NCBI RefSeq assembly: GCF_002259705.1
Contig: NZ_MWWT01000004.1
Span: 1-64,000 of the forward strand
DNA: 64,000 bases
Source: Alloscardovia macacae
GTDB lineage: Bacteria > Actinomycetota > Actinomycetes > Actinomycetales > Bifidobacteriaceae
Reading direction: 5' to 3'
Both the position numbers and the translations under genes were made by a program. Shown here in pieces: positions 17,685-26,249 of this stretch; positions within the stretch are counted from its first letter, which is position 1, and each line of letters opens with the position of its first letter. The notes beneath the pieces were generated by a model. The model searched no databases and was not told where the DNA came from. It was given only the letters and a program-made list of their open reading frames with translations.

Positions 17685-19571
17685 GTGCCAGACGCACAGA
17701 AGCATACTCGCGCCCGCGTGGCGCATCCATACCGCGTTCTGAGCGCGCTCTACGTGGCCGCGTTTACCGGAATGTACAGCGAGACGGCCATGAACATCAT
17801 CCTGCCGACTATCGGCGAGCAGTTCCACGTCTCGACCTCGCTCACGCAATGGCTCGTCGTGGGCTACATGCTCATGATAGGCCTCGTCCTGCCGTTCTCG
17901 TCCATCCTACTCAAGCATTTCAGCCTGAAGTCGCTCACGCTCTTCGCGCTCGGATGCTTCGCGGTGGGCGCCGCCATGAGCGCCCTGGCGCCGAACTTCG
18001 CGCTACTGCTGACCGGCCGCGCCATCCAGGGCATAGGCCTGGGTCTGGCACTACCTATGATGTTCTCGCTCGTGCTCGAAATCATGCCGCCGGAGAAACT
18101 CGGCGCGGCTATGGGCATGACCACTCTCGTCATCATGATCGCGCCTGTCATAGGACCGACTCTCGCCGGCATACTTGCAGGGCTGCTCAGCTGGCGCGAC
18201 GTCTTCTGGTCCATCGCTCTGCTGGCTGTGGTGGGCATGGTTCTGGCTGTGCGCTTCCTCATTTCTCCATATGAACTCACGCGTCCGCACGTAGACATGC
18301 TGTCCGTAGTGCTGTCTGTGCTCGGCTTCGGCGGTCTCGTGCTCGGCGCGGGTATGGCCAGCGAGTACGGCTGGCTGAGCGTGCCTGTGCTGGCAGCGCT
18401 CGTGGTGGGCGTTCTGTGCCTCGTATGGTACTGCACGCGTCAGCTGCGCTTGGCTGAGCCTGTGCTGAATCTGCGCGCCTTTGGCTTCCGTGACTTTACG
18501 CTGGGCGTGACGCTCGTCATGCTGAATTTCGGCATTACCCTCACCGTCATGTTCCTCCTGCCTCAATTCTTCCAGAACGGCGTGGGCCTGGCTGTGGCAC
18601 TGGTGGGCGTCATCATGATTCCTGGTGGCGTGCTGAATGCCTTTACGGGGGCTATGTCCGGGCGCGCATATAACCGTCTGGGTGCGCGAGTACCAGGACT
18701 GGCTGGCTTCGGTGTGGCCGTGCTGGGCCTCCTGGTACTGCTGTCCCAGACTTTCGTGTCCGAGCCGAACGCTGTGGTGGTCGTTCTCGCACACTGCATC
18801 ATCATGGTGGGCGTACCACTGGCCATGAGCCCACTGCAGACCTATGCCTTAAGCACGCTTCCTCGCGAGCTGAACCCGGATGGATCAGCCATTATGAACA
18901 CGCTTCAGCAGGTCGTGGGCGCTGTGTTCACCGCTGTGGCTACCTCACTGCTCGTGGCAGGTCAGTCTGCGTATGGGGATGCGGGATCTGCTTCTGCACG
19001 CTTCTCCTTCGGAACGCGCTGGGGTCTGTTCTTCTCGCTGGCCATAGCACTGCTGGGCTTCGTGGGCGCTTTCTTCGTGCGCGATACGCGTAAGACTATG
19101 GCTCGTCCTGCTGCTGAGGCTCAGGATGAGCTGAGTGCGCTCATGAAGACGGATGTGTATACCATTTCCGAAGATGCTACTGCTATGGATGCCATTCGCG
19201 TGCTCACCTCGCGCGGTATCTCGGGCGCTCCTGTGGTGCGCGCAGATGGCTCTCTGGCTGGCTTCGTCTCCGACGGCGACATCCTGCGCCTCGTGGCGGA
19301 CCAGGTGCCAGAATTTACCACGTTCTACAGCGCCATTATCCTGCATAATACGGAAAGTTTCTCCGACCGTGTGCGTGAGAATATGTCCCGACCAGTCAGC
19401 GACTTCGCGACCACGCGTGTGATTAGCGTGGATGTGCACGACTCCATGGCACACATCTGCGAAGTGCTCGTCACCCATCACCTGAAGAAGGTGCCTGTGA
19501 TGGACAGTGGACGCATGGTAGGCATACTGAACCGCTCAGATGTACTCGGCTACGTGATGGAACAGTACTAA
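17685..19571 (+). CDS. DHA2-type MFS multidrug transporter fused to a CBS-domain pair
   Basis: 628 aa. Residues about 15-470 form a major-facilitator domain of the DHA2 (EmrB/QacA, 14-helix) type: SALYVAAFTGMYSETAMNII, LTQWLVVGYMLMIG and GRAIQGIGLGLALPM (motif A/C region). Residues about 486-628 contain two CBS motifs (TISEDATAMDAIRVLTSRGI, GAPVVRADGSLAGFVSDGDI and a second copy ending VGILNRSDVLGYVMEQY). CBS pairs bind adenine nucleotides and gate several transporters and channels, so the export activity may respond to energy state; this is inference. GTG start with AAGGAG 6 nt upstream; an open frame runs further upstream but is non-coding. Substrate unknown. An intrinsic terminator follows. 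Confidence 0.9.
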   Translation: MPDAQKHTRARVAHPYRVLSALYVAAFTGMYSETAMNIILPTIGEQFHVSTSLTQWLVVGYMLMIGLVLPFSSILLKHFSLKSLTLFALGCFAVGAAMSALAPNFALLLTGRAIQGIGLGLALPMMFSLVLEIMPPEKLGAAMGMTTLVIMIAPVIGPTLAGILAGLLSWRDVFWSIALLAVVGMVLAVRFLISPYELTRPHVDMLSVVLSVLGFGGLVLGAGMASEYGWLSVPVLAALVVGVLCLVWYCTRQLRLAEPVLNLRAFGFRDFTLGVTLVMLNFGITLTVMFLLPQFFQNGVGLAVALVGVIMIPGGVLNAFTGAMSGRAYNRLGARVPGLAGFGVAVLGLLVLLSQTFVSEPNAVVVVLAHCIIMVGVPLAMSPLQTYALSTLPRELNPDGSAIMNTLQQVVGAVFTAVATSLLVAGQSAYGDAGSASARFSFGTRWGLFFSLAIALLGFVGAFFVRDTRKTMARPAAEAQDELSALMKTDVYTISEDATAMDAIRVLTSRGISGAPVVRADGSLAGFVSDGDILRLVADQVPEFTTFYSAIILHNTESFSDRVRENMSRPVSDFATTRVISVDVHDSMAHICEVLVTHHLKKVPVMDSGRMVGILNRSDVLGYVMEQY

Positions 19572-19575
19572 AGGA

Positions 19576-19601
19576 AAAGGGGACCCGGCAGGGTCCCCTT
19601 T
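19576..19601 (+). terminator. Intrinsic terminator
   Basis: AAAGGGGACCC (19576-19586), loop GGCA, GGGTCCCCTTT (19591-19601): 11-bp stem with A-run before and T-run after, so it can serve both the MFS-CBS gene and the convergent permease gene. Confidence 0.85.
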
Positions 19602-19628
19602 GTGTATGTGCTAGTGGTGGAATTGGCC

Positions 19629-21170
19629 TTAACGCCGCGCCTTCCACCACGCGCGCACGTAGTAGAACGCATAGCACAGCGCGGTAAACGGAATCATGTA
19701 CAGCAAGGTGTCGCGCTGAGCGGCATCGAACAGGATGAGCACGAGGACCGCGGCCGTCAGCACAAGGGCGAGAACCGGGATGAGCGGGTAGAGCGGAACG
19801 CGGTAGCCGAGGTCATCCGCGCTCGTCCCCTCGCGCTCGAGCGAGCGCCTGAAGAGCATCTGGCACACGACGATGGCAGCCCACACGACCAGCGTGGCCA
19901 GGCCCGAGACCGCCACGAGGGCGAGGTAGACCGTATCCGCGGCGAAGACCGACGTGAGCAAGCACAGCATGGAGCCCACCATGGAGACGAGGACAGCGCG
20001 GACCGGAACACCGTGCGCATTCGTGCGGGCCAGTGCCGGAGAAATCATATCCTCGCGCCCCAGCGACCAGACCATGCGCGCGCAGACATACAGGCCGGAA
20101 TTCGCAGCGGACAGAACAGCCGTCAGCACCACGAAATTCATGATATCCGCCGCGTACGGCAGACCGATGGCCTGGAACACCATGACGAACGGAGACGTGC
20201 TCACACCCGAACGATGCCACGGAATGAGAGCAGCCATCACGCCGATGGAGCCGATGAAGAAGATAACCAAGCGGAAGACAGTCGTATGCACAGCCTTCGG
20301 GATAGCCTTCTGCGGATCCTTCGTCTCGCCGGCCGCGACACCCACCACTTCCGTGCCCGAGAAGGCGAAAATGACGGTGAGAAGCGTGGAAAAGACAGGC
20401 AGAATGCCCACCGGGAACCAGCCGCCCGAGTAGAAGTTCGAGAACCATGGGGCGCTGTCGGGGGCGCCTGTGTTTTGTGTAATCTGTGCGGCTCCCGTGG
20501 CTCCCGTAGCTCCCGTAGCTCCCGTGGCTCCCGTGGCTCCTGCGGCTCCTGCGGCTCCCGTGATCTGAGCGGACATGGGAACGAAGCCCACGATGGCCGC
20601 CGCACCGATGAGGATAAAGGCCACGATGGCCACTACTTTAATGCTCGAGAACCAGAACTCCGCTTCCCCATACATGCGCACACTCAGCAGATTCAGCGCG
20701 AGAACGGCCGCCATGAATAGCGCCGACCACACCCACTCCGGCGAATCCGGGAACCAGAACTTCATGAGCATGCCCGCCGCCGTAAACTCCGAAGCGAGCG
20801 CGACGGCCCAGTTCAGCCAGTAGAGGATGGCCACAGCGAAGGCCGTACCCGGGCCGATGAATTTCTTTGCGTAGAGGTGGAAGCTGCCTGCGTACGGCAT
20901 GGCCACAGAGAGCTCGCCGAGGCAAATCATGACACAGTACACGAGCAGAGAGCCTGCAGCGTAGGCGAGGATGGCTCCGAGCGGGCCAGCGGCATGGATG
21001 GTCTCGCCAGAGCTCACGAACAGACCCGTGCCGATGACTCCGCCGAGGGAGATCATGGTCAGGTGGCGCGAGGACATGCGGCGCTTGAGGCCGTCTGGGG
21101 CGGCTTCGGGTGGGGCGGCTTCGTCTGCGGTCTCTGGGGTGGGTTCAGTCTCGGTGGCGGTATCTGCCAT
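19629..21170 (-). CDS. Amino acid permease, APC family (LysP-like)
   Basis: 513 aa, 12 predicted membrane helices. It begins with the APC signature HLTMISLGGVIGTGLFVSSG. The segment NWAVALASEFTAAG and the order of motifs resemble the lysine permease group, so a basic amino acid is the likely substrate, but this is uncertain. ATG 21170 is chosen because CGGAGCACC precedes it; the upstream ATG 21191 has a weaker context. Between helices, around residues 203-227, lies a run of Thr-Gly-Ala triplets encoded by a 9-bp tandem repeat (20491-20562), an unusual extramembrane insertion. The N-terminal 35 residues are Glu/Ala/Pro-rich. Confidence 0.9.
   Translation of the reverse strand: MADTATETEPTPETADEAAPPEAAPDGLKRRMSSRHLTMISLGGVIGTGLFVSSGETIHAAGPLGAILAYAAGSLLVYCVMICLGELSVAMPYAGSFHLYAKKFIGPGTAFAVAILYWLNWAVALASEFTAAGMLMKFWFPDSPEWVWSALFMAAVLALNLLSVRMYGEAEFWFSSIKVVAIVAFILIGAAAIVGFVPMSAQITGAAGAAGATGATGATGATGATGAAQITQNTGAPDSAPWFSNFYSGGWFPVGILPVFSTLLTVIFAFSGTEVVGVAAGETKDPQKAIPKAVHTTVFRLVIFFIGSIGVMAALIPWHRSGVSTSPFVMVFQAIGLPYAADIMNFVVLTAVLSAANSGLYVCARMVWSLGREDMISPALARTNAHGVPVRAVLVSMVGSMLCLLTSVFAADTVYLALVAVSGLATLVVWAAIVVCQMLFRRSLEREGTSADDLGYRVPLYPLIPVLALVLTAAVLVLILFDAAQRDTLLYMIPFTALCYAFYYVRAWWKARR
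20491..20562 (-). repeat. 9-bp minisatellite in permease coding sequence
   Basis: Eight tandem 9-bp units (plus-strand GCTCCCGTG, GCTCCCGTA, GCTCCTGCG variants), each encoding three residues of a T/A-G-A repeat in the permease. The units keep the frame, so copy-number change would lengthen or shorten a loop without breaking the protein. Confidence 0.85.
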
Positions 21171-21276
21171 GGTGCTCCGTTCATCGTTCATCCACGTCTC
21201 ATCAGGGAGATTCTGAGATTTGTGAAAAATTATGTAGATTTCTTCAGTGTAGCGCGCAGCACGGTTATTTCACGGA

Positions 21277-21369
21277 CACGTTGTGTGTAAATCATCTCAC
21301 GCAGAGGCCCATTTTCTCTGTTCCGAGGACCTTTCTGGGCAAAAAGTGAGACGATTTACACACAACGTG
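21277..21369. repeat. Long intergenic hairpin F (24-bp arms), family with 46671-46749
   Basis: Arms 21277-21300 and 21346-21369 are complementary over 24 positions except A21294 opposite C21352. The stem core TGTAAATCATCTCA/TGAGACGATTTACA, including this same mismatch, recurs in the hairpin at 46671-46749. The loop is 45 nt with a small GCCCA/TGGGC inner stem. In a minus-strand RNA the mismatch becomes a G-U pair. It lies in the 404-bp gap upstream of the permease gene and downstream of the GH3 gene's terminator. Confidence 0.85.
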
Positions 21370-21390
21370 GCCACGCGGGTATACGCAGCA

Positions 21391-21464
21391 CCGCCCCACA
21401 GCCCGCACCCCCGCAGCACCACCCCACAGCCCGCACCACAGCCGACCCCACAGCCCGCACCCCC
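21391..21464 (-). repeat. C-rich tandem repeat / G-rich tract behind terminator
   Basis: Plus strand made of repeated CCCCACAGCCCGCACC-like units. On the minus strand this gives many G-runs of 3 to 5, quadruplex-capable. It follows directly after the GH3-gene terminator on that strand, joined by a sequence (CCCCACGCAAAAAG, 21461-21474 plus strand) also found at 57107-57120. Confidence 0.65.
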
Positions 21465-21472
21465 ACGCAAAA

Positions 21473-21509
21473 AGGGCGAGACCCGCATACCACACACAGG
21501 TCTCGCCCT
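21473..21509 (-). terminator. Intrinsic terminator of the GH3-gene transcript
   Basis: AGGGCGAGACC (21473-21483) and GGTCTCGCCCT (21499-21509), perfect 11-bp stem, followed on the minus strand by TTTTGCG. About 85 bp beyond the GH3 stop codon. Confidence 0.85.
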
Positions 21510-21594
21510 CATAACCGCTGAAGCTGCCCTACCCTTGCTGCTTCAGCAGGTCTTATTATACCGGGAGTACAGCGAACTCACCCCCGCACTCCCC

Positions 21595-23859
21595 TTACGC
21601 CTTCGCGCGCTCAGCCGCGTAGTCCTCGAGCAGGAACTGCGTCAAGCGACGCCCTTCCTTACCGAAGAGGACTGGCATGGAGTTAATAGGCATGGTCTCC
21701 ATGAAGAGCTGCACGCCGAGGTTATCTTCTGGGATGGCTGGCAGCTCACCGGTGGCACCCTTCTCCAGCATGTGCTGGACTGCGAGCGCGCCCCACGTAT
21801 CGGCCTTAAACTCGCCATAGTTCGACCACTCGTTCAGCTCCGCGTAGAAGTCATCTCCGGCCAGAGACATCGTTTCACGTGAAACGATGTCACGCGAGGA
21901 CGTAGCCACTTCCACCCCATACTCGCCAGCGACTACGCGCCAGCCGCCGTCCTTCTCGGACCAGTAGGCGAAGGCGCGGTCGTCGAGGTCGATGCTTACG
22001 CGCACACTCTCGCCAGCCTTCACGAAGACCTTCTGGAAGCCCTTGAGCTCGTGGACTGGGCGCTGCACTGGAGTGGTATCTGCAGGATTTACATATACCT
22101 GAATCACTTCAGCACCATCCACTGCAGAGGTATTCGTCACTGTGGCGCTCACACGCGCAGAGGTCGCGCCCGTAGCTTCCACAGCCACGTCCGACACAGT
22201 AAAGGTGGAGTAGCTCAGGCCATAGCCAAATGGATAGGCCACGTCCACGTCGAAGGTGTCGTAGTAGCGGTAGCCTACGAAGATGCCTTCGCCATAGTCT
22301 ACGACGCGGTCACCGCCAGGCCAGTTCACCATGGAAGGGTCGTCCTTGATGTCCAGCGGGAAGGACTGAGCGAGCTTACCGGAAGGATTGGCATCACCAA
22401 ACAGGATATCCGCCACAGCAGAGCCGCCCGCCTGACCGAGCAGCCACGTCTCGAGGATAGCTTTCGCGTTCTCCTGCCATGGGTTCATCTGCACGGCCGA
22501 GCCATTCGAAAGAACGGCCACCACGTTCGGATTCACCTCAGAAACAGCAGCCAGAAGCTCGAGCTGCTTGGCAGGCATGTCCAGATGCGTGCGGTCAAAG
22601 CCCTCAGACTCCTCTTCCTCAGGAAGACCCATAGCGAAGACCACCACGTCTGCCGCGCGTGCAGCCGCGAGAGCCTCAGCCGTCAGCTCATCCGTCTGCT
22701 CCGAGCGGTCCAGCGTGAAGCCTGGCGCGAAGGTGAAGTCTGCACCGCGCTCCTCAAGAGCGTCCAGCAGAGAAGTCATCTTCGTCGGATTAATGTGCGA
22801 GGAACCGCCACCCTGATAGCGTGGTGTACGCGCGAACTCGCCGATCACAGCCACGCGCACACCCTCAGCGGCCTCAGCACCATCGCCAGCCCCCAGCGGC
22901 AGCAGCCCATCCTCGTTCTTCAGCATGACGATGGATTCCTGAGCCGCACGGCGCGCGATGCGGTGGTGCACGTCCTTGTCGAAGACGAAGCCTTCCCGCT
23001 CCATAGCTTCGCGAGCCTTCTCCACGAGGTCGAGCATACCCTGAGCCATGCGGTCGAGCTGCTCTTCTGGTATGCGGCCATCCTTCACAGCCACGACTAT
23101 CTCGTCATCCGTGTAGCTCGGTGGCATCTCGAGATTCAGCCCAGCATTCAGCGAGGCAGCGCGGTCATGAACTGCACCCCAGTCACTCATGACGATGCCC
23201 TCAAAGCCCCACTCGCCGCGCAGAACGTCGGTGAGCAGCCAGCGGTTTTCCGAGCCGAAGACACCATTCAGCTGGTTATACGCGCACATAATGGTCCATG
23301 GCTGTGCAGTCTTCACGATGTGCTCGAATGCTGGCAGGTAGATCTCGCGCAGAGCACGCTCGGATATGCGTGCGTCGATGCGCAGACGGTCGGTCTCCTG
23401 ATTATTCGCAGCGAAGTGCTTCAGCGAGGTGCCGATGCCCTGAGACTGCACACCTTCCACGATGCCCACAGCCTCGTGTCCGGCGAGGAAAGGATCTTCC
23501 GACCAGTACTCGAAGGAACGCCCGCCGAGCGGATTACGCTTGATGTTCACGCCAGGGCCGAGGATGACGGCCACATCTTCCTGAATGCACTCTTCACCCA
23601 TAGCCACGCCCACTTCGCGCACGAGGTCTGGGTTCCACGAGCTGGACATGCCTGCAGCTGGTGGGAAGCAGGTAGCTGGCACAGTGTTCTTCATATCCAG
23701 CGCTGCCGTCTCGCTCTTTTCCTTACGCAGGCCATGAGGTCCGTCCGTCAGCATGTATCCTGGCACGCCGAGGCGCTCTACTGGCTGGAAGTGCCATGCG
23801 TCGCCACCCGAGGTCAGGGACGCCTTCTCTTCTACTGTTAAATCGTGTACGTTCACCAT
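21595..23859 (-). CDS. Beta-glucosidase-type glycoside hydrolase, family GH3
   Basis: 754 aa, cytoplasmic (no signal peptide). N-terminal TIM-barrel with the catalytic nucleophile aspartate (about 225) in EGIVMSDWGAVHDR; the upstream KHFAANNQETDR motif is typical of GH3. The C-terminal sandwich domain follows, with a fibronectin III-like tail (about 590-660, VIQVYVNPADTTPVQRPVHE). It removes non-reducing beta-linked glucose or related sugars. Last gene of the minus-strand operon transporter-GH30-GH42-GH3, so it probably finishes oligosaccharides imported by the transporter. The start at 23859 follows ATGGAGATAACTCA. A perfect 24-bp palindrome with a parS-like core lies within it. Confidence 0.93.
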   Translation of the reverse strand: MVNVHDLTVEEKASLTSGGDAWHFQPVERLGVPGYMLTDGPHGLRKEKSETAALDMKNTVPATCFPPAAGMSSSWNPDLVREVGVAMGEECIQEDVAVILGPGVNIKRNPLGGRSFEYWSEDPFLAGHEAVGIVEGVQSQGIGTSLKHFAANNQETDRLRIDARISERALREIYLPAFEHIVKTAQPWTIMCAYNQLNGVFGSENRWLLTDVLRGEWGFEGIVMSDWGAVHDRAASLNAGLNLEMPPSYTDDEIVVAVKDGRIPEEQLDRMAQGMLDLVEKAREAMEREGFVFDKDVHHRIARRAAQESIVMLKNEDGLLPLGAGDGAEAAEGVRVAVIGEFARTPRYQGGGSSHINPTKMTSLLDALEERGADFTFAPGFTLDRSEQTDELTAEALAAARAADVVVFAMGLPEEEESEGFDRTHLDMPAKQLELLAAVSEVNPNVVAVLSNGSAVQMNPWQENAKAILETWLLGQAGGSAVADILFGDANPSGKLAQSFPLDIKDDPSMVNWPGGDRVVDYGEGIFVGYRYYDTFDVDVAYPFGYGLSYSTFTVSDVAVEATGATSARVSATVTNTSAVDGAEVIQVYVNPADTTPVQRPVHELKGFQKVFVKAGESVRVSIDLDDRAFAYWSEKDGGWRVVAGEYGVEVATSSRDIVSRETMSLAGDDFYAELNEWSNYGEFKADTWGALAVQHMLEKGATGELPAIPEDNLGVQLFMETMPINSMPVLFGKEGRRLTQFLLEDYAAERAKA
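21868..21891. other. Perfect 24-bp palindrome with parS-like core
   Basis: The core CGTTTCACGTGAAACG (21871-21886) matches the parS consensus except for both outermost bases, and the symmetry extends four more bases each side (ATG/CAT and outward). It lies inside the GH3 coding sequence, 6 kb from the mvaA site. Such perfect symmetry in coding sequence argues for a protein-binding site, most simply ParB. Confidence 0.6.
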
Positions 23860-23885
23860 TGAGTTATCTCCATTAACGTCTATGT

Positions 23886-23937
23886 GAGGTAAGTATCTTC
23901 CCGCCCATCCCGACGATGGTGAGTAGGTACTTACCTC
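23886..23937 (-). repeat. Inverted repeat between GH42 and GH3 genes
   Basis: GAGGTAAGTA (23886-23895) pairs with TACTTACCTC (23928-23937). An inner CCATC/GATGG stem can form within the 32-nt loop. It sits in the GH3 leader between two operon genes and may be a processing site, attenuator or mRNA stabiliser. No U-tract follows. Confidence 0.5.
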
Positions 23938-23970
23938 CGTATTTTAGTCCGACAGTCTTACCGCGACACG

Positions 23971-26085
23971 CTAGCCGAGGATGACCGCGAGATTCCAGCG
24001 ACCGAGAGTAATCTCCTGGCCCGCTTCTACGGCCGTGCCTGCTGGCAGTGGCGCTGCTTGCCCCGTCAGCTTTCCGTCCTGTCCGATGACTTCCGGCGCC
24101 ACGAGCACTTCGCCGGCTACCGGCGAGGCGAAGGTGACTGGCTCGGCCGAGTAGTTCAGCAGATACGTGGCGGTCTTTCCTTCTGGCGTGACGGTCTGGC
24201 GCACGGTGACCGTGCCTGCGAGGTCTGCGCCCGGCACACGGATGCCCGCATGCTCGACGGCTTCGCGCAGGATAGCGCGTGCAGCGTCTGCAGATGGCAG
24301 CGTCGCGATGTACTCGGCATCGCCCGCGCCGAAAGCGTGGCGCGTGACGGCTGCGTACGAGTTCCACGCGTAGTGGTCGTATGCGGCGAGCACCTCGACA
24401 TCGTCGCTTTCCGGCTTCAGAAGTTCAATTAATGCTTCAGCGTGCGATGCTCCCTCGAGCACCGGTCCCGAGATGGTGACCACACCATCAGGGCGGGTGA
24501 ATTGGTTATACGAAACGCCGAACACATCGGTCAGATCATGCGGAGCCTTATCCTGCCAGACCTTCGTATTCTCGTCAGTCACGAACGAACGCAGCGAGCT
24601 GACGAGGTGGCCACCGTCGCGCACGTACTCGCGCAGCGTGTCGATGGTGGACTGAGGAGCCACGTACAGAGCAGGCGTGAGCACCATCGCGTACCGGTTC
24701 ACGCGCTCAGCAGGCGCATTCACAGGCAGAATGTCCACTTCCACGTTCAGTTCAAAGAGCGCGTCATAGAAGCGGCGCACGACGTCGTTATACTGCGTAC
24801 TGCCACCGAACGGGAAGCCCGACTCGAGGTTAAACCAGTTCAGCGCGGTCAGAGCCTCATTCGAGACCATGATGGCCACACGGTTCTGCTTTGTAGAGTG
24901 CAGGAGGCGGCCACCCACAGCAGGGTCGGCCATCTCACGGCCGAAGACGCCAGCCTCTTCGTAGGTCGGATTCTTCTCGAAGTCGTGCGAGAGCACACCC
25001 TTCCAGTACGTCTCGAAAGAGTTATGGATGGAATGCCAGTGCCAGTACATGACACCGTCAGCACCGTTCGCCACGTGAGAGTACGCCTGCAGGCGCAGCT
25101 GACCAGCGTATGGCAGCCAGCCGTGCTGTCCCTGTGCCTCGGTCTCGAGGACGATGAAGTTCCGTCCGTCCTTCACGCTGCGGGCCACGTCTCCACCGAA
25201 GCCTATCTCCTTACCGGTCAGGTGCTCTTCGGTCGGATGGTAGATATCCACGCCGGAGATATCCAGAGCCTTACCGGCTTCGAAGTGGTTCACTGCTGGC
25301 TGGACGCCGTAGGAGTATCCACGCCACTCGTAGTCGAAGTTCTGAGTGATGAACTGGTCGTCACGCATGTACTCGCGGACGATTCCCGCCTGCCAGGCGA
25401 GGAATTCGGTGACTACAGCGCGGCGGAACTCATCGAAAGTGCCCTTCAGCGAGCCATTAATAGTTCCGGACACATCAGGGAAGTTTTCCCACGCATCCAC
25501 GCGGTTCGACCAGTAATCCAGACCGAAAGCCTTATTCAGTTCGTCCGTCGAACCATGGAAGCGCTCGCGCAGAGACTTCACGAAGAGCTTCTGCATGTCT
25601 GGGCTGCAGGAGTCATAATACTTCGTCTCGTTATCCACCTGGAAGCCGATGACCTGAGGATGCTGAACCGTGTGCGAGATGAGCTGGCGGATAATGCGCT
25701 CAGCGTAGAAGCGGTACGTCCCGTTCACGATGTCCATGTTCTGGCGAGCACCATACTTCGCCTGACCAGAGCCGTCCTGGACAGCGAGCACGTGAGGGTC
25801 GAGCTCCACGAGCCAGCTCGGCACTGCTGCCGTAGGCGTGCCGATGATGACCTTAATGTCATACTTTTGCGCAGCTTCGAGAGCGCGGTCCACGTGAGCG
25901 AAGTTAAAGACGCCTGGCTCTGGCTCTTCGGTGCTCCACGTGAATTCGGCGATGCGGATGACGTTCATGCCCGCTTCGCGCATCATCTGGAAGTCCGTCT
26001 CGATGCGGTCGAGATTATGAGGAAGGATATATTCGTCGTAGTACGCAGCTCCGAAAAGGAACTGATCGACCTGTGTGTGTGCCAT
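23971..26085 (-). CDS. Beta-galactosidase, family GH42
   Basis: 704 aa, the usual GH42 size, no signal peptide. The acid/base is Glu153 in FQVDNETKYY and the nucleophile Glu314 in IVLETEAQGQHGW. A beta-galactosidase trimerisation-like domain lies at about 390-600, followed by a small C-terminal beta domain. It hydrolyses terminal beta-galactosides; in bifidobacteria members act on galacto-oligosaccharides or galactan fragments. ATG 26085 follows GAGGTATCTCTC; the longer frame to 26202 covers a leader with tandem ATGG repeats and is not needed. Second hydrolase of the operon. Confidence 0.95.
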   Translation of the reverse strand: MAHTQVDQFLFGAAYYDEYILPHNLDRIETDFQMMREAGMNVIRIAEFTWSTEEPEPGVFNFAHVDRALEAAQKYDIKVIIGTPTAAVPSWLVELDPHVLAVQDGSGQAKYGARQNMDIVNGTYRFYAERIIRQLISHTVQHPQVIGFQVDNETKYYDSCSPDMQKLFVKSLRERFHGSTDELNKAFGLDYWSNRVDAWENFPDVSGTINGSLKGTFDEFRRAVVTEFLAWQAGIVREYMRDDQFITQNFDYEWRGYSYGVQPAVNHFEAGKALDISGVDIYHPTEEHLTGKEIGFGGDVARSVKDGRNFIVLETEAQGQHGWLPYAGQLRLQAYSHVANGADGVMYWHWHSIHNSFETYWKGVLSHDFEKNPTYEEAGVFGREMADPAVGGRLLHSTKQNRVAIMVSNEALTALNWFNLESGFPFGGSTQYNDVVRRFYDALFELNVEVDILPVNAPAERVNRYAMVLTPALYVAPQSTIDTLREYVRDGGHLVSSLRSFVTDENTKVWQDKAPHDLTDVFGVSYNQFTRPDGVVTISGPVLEGASHAEALIELLKPESDDVEVLAAYDHYAWNSYAAVTRHAFGAGDAEYIATLPSADAARAILREAVEHAGIRVPGADLAGTVTVRQTVTPEGKTATYLLNYSAEPVTFASPVAGEVLVAPEVIGQDGKLTGQAAPLPAGTAVEAGQEITLGRWNLAVILG

Positions 26086-26111
26086 GAGAGATACCTCGTC
26101 GTATGTAGGTG

Positions 26112-26137
26112 AATGGATGGATGGATGGTTGGATGGA
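26112..26137 (-). repeat. Tetranucleotide ATGG/CCAT repeat in the GH42 leader
   Basis: About six ATGG units, one interrupted by GTTGG, 27-52 bp upstream of the GH42 start codon. Tetranucleotide tracts in leaders are typical sites of slipped-strand length change; whether this one varies is unknown. Confidence 0.6.
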
Positions 26138-26165
26138 TAAAAGGTGGGTTGTGTAAGAATTCGCC

Positions 26166-26209
26166 GTTTCGTACAGCCGAAGAAAAAGGAAGAATTGGCC
26201 ATACGAAAC
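26166..26209. promoter_or_regulatory. Inverted repeat GTTTCGTA / TACGAAAC upstream of GH42
   Basis: 8-bp arms at 26166-26173 and 26202-26209 in the gap between GH30 and GH42. Possibly a weak operator or hairpin controlling the downstream part of the operon. Tentative. Confidence 0.3.
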
Positions 26210-26249
26210 AGCGAAAACGAAAGGTTCGAGCGGAACTCAGCGAAACGCC

